Shown here: positions 6,291 to 6,625 of the stretch, piece after piece | Layout of the letters: each line of letters opens with the position of its first letter | Numbering within the stretch: the first letter of the stretch is position 1 | NCBI GenBank assembly: GCA_017999195.1 | Contig: JAGOBP010000234.1 | Location: forward strand, 1-6,625 | DNA from: Thermoflexales bacterium | GTDB lineage: Bacteria > Chloroflexota > Anaerolineae > Fen-1058 | DNA length: 6,625 bases | Direction of reading: 5' to 3' | Translations under genes and position numbers: made by a program | The notes under the pieces: model-generated | Databases searched by the model: none | What the model saw: only the letters and a program-made list of their open reading frames with translations | What the model was told of the DNA's origin: nothing

Positions 6291-6625
6291 ATGGACCGCT
6301 TGATGTCGACTCCGTGGAAGCGCGTAGTGGTGGTGGGCGCGCTGCTCCTCGTTTCATTATGCGCCGCGTACGTGACGTCGCGCACGCTCTGGCTGCGCGA
6401 CTACGAAGAGTTGGAGACACAGGCTGCGTTGCGCGATGTGGCGCGGGTGCGGGACACCGTTCAGAACGAGTTGGAGCAGTTGGCGGCCGCGGCCAGCGCC
6501 TATGCCAATTGGGATGACACCTATCGCTTCGTAGTCGATCTTGACCCCGAATACGTGACCAATAACCTCAACGGCGCGGCCCTGGGCAACTTGCACGTCG
6601 CTCTGGTGGGGGTGCTCAATTCAGA
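6291..6625 (+). CDS. N-terminal part of a CHASE4-domain membrane sensor (runs off the window)
   Basis: The reading frame is open from the ATG at 6291 to the end of the window (111 residues seen). Residues 12-28 form a transmembrane segment after the basic pair Lys10-Arg11. A helical, charged stretch follows (35-64, ELE-, RDVARVRDTV-like), then ANWDDTYRFV (72-81) and DLDPEYVTNNLN (83-94). WDD-T-Y-F-V followed by Y-V-x-N-N-L is the signature of CHASE4, an extracytoplasmic ligand-sensing domain. In known proteins it sits in front of histidine kinase, GGDEF/EAL or other output domains, which here would lie beyond the edge. A second in-frame ATG at 6303 is an equally plausible start; no clear Shine-Dalgarno sequence decides between them. 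It begins 24 bases after the peptidase stop with no terminator between, so co-transcription is likely. CHASE4 is a good call; the output type is unknown. Confidence 0.8.
   Translation, partial: MDRLMSTPWKRVVVVGALLLVSLCAAYVTSRTLWLRDYEELETQAALRDVARVRDTVQNELEQLAAAASAYANWDDTYRFVVDLDPEYVTNNLNGAALGNLHVALVGVLNS

Overview
The window is one densely packed stretch of moderately GC-rich bacterial DNA in which every real gene lies on the + strand. It holds four complete protein genes and the start of a fifth. No RNA gene, transposase, CRISPR array or phage gene is visible. Three things point to a member of the Chloroflexota, perhaps Anaerolineae-like: a short heptamer-repeat hairpin of the ttacgca type before the first gene, a secreted beta-propeller protein ending in a basic LP-V-I-R-R tail, and a promoter placed so that the transcript would have no leader. 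This is an inference from remembered patterns, not a proven assignment.

Layout. Positions 1-50 hold a strong rho-independent terminator for a gene that ends before the window. Positions 58-104 hold an imperfect inverted repeat built from heptamers. The gene for glutamate racemase (murI, 120-938) follows. It makes D-glutamate for peptidoglycan. Seventeen bases later, with a good ribosome binding site, comes a gene for an 898-residue exported protein (956-3652). That protein has about fourteen LVIVD-type beta-propeller units, then a carboxypeptidase-regulatory/Cna-B-like domain and a C-terminal beta domain. The two genes are probably co-transcribed, though they share no obvious pathway.

An 89-base gap then carries a candidate promoter and a strong Shine-Dalgarno sequence for a class III PLP-dependent aminotransferase (3742-5094) from a divergent branch related to glutamate-1-semialdehyde aminomutase. 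Its transcript is closed by a clear terminator hairpin. The T tract of that hairpin runs straight into the promoter of the next gene, a P1/DmpA-type self-cleaving aminopeptidase (5178-6266). The -10 box sits six bases before its ATG, so the message is predicted to be leaderless. After 24 bases comes the N-terminal part of a membrane sensor with a CHASE4 domain (from 6291), which runs off the window.

Most of this is recognisable metabolism and surface biology. I do not see an undescribed system. The points most worth a second look are the predicted double seven-bladed propeller, the altered active-site motifs of the aminotransferase, the terminator-promoter overlap with a leaderless start, and a strong excess of the hexamer CGATCG across the window.
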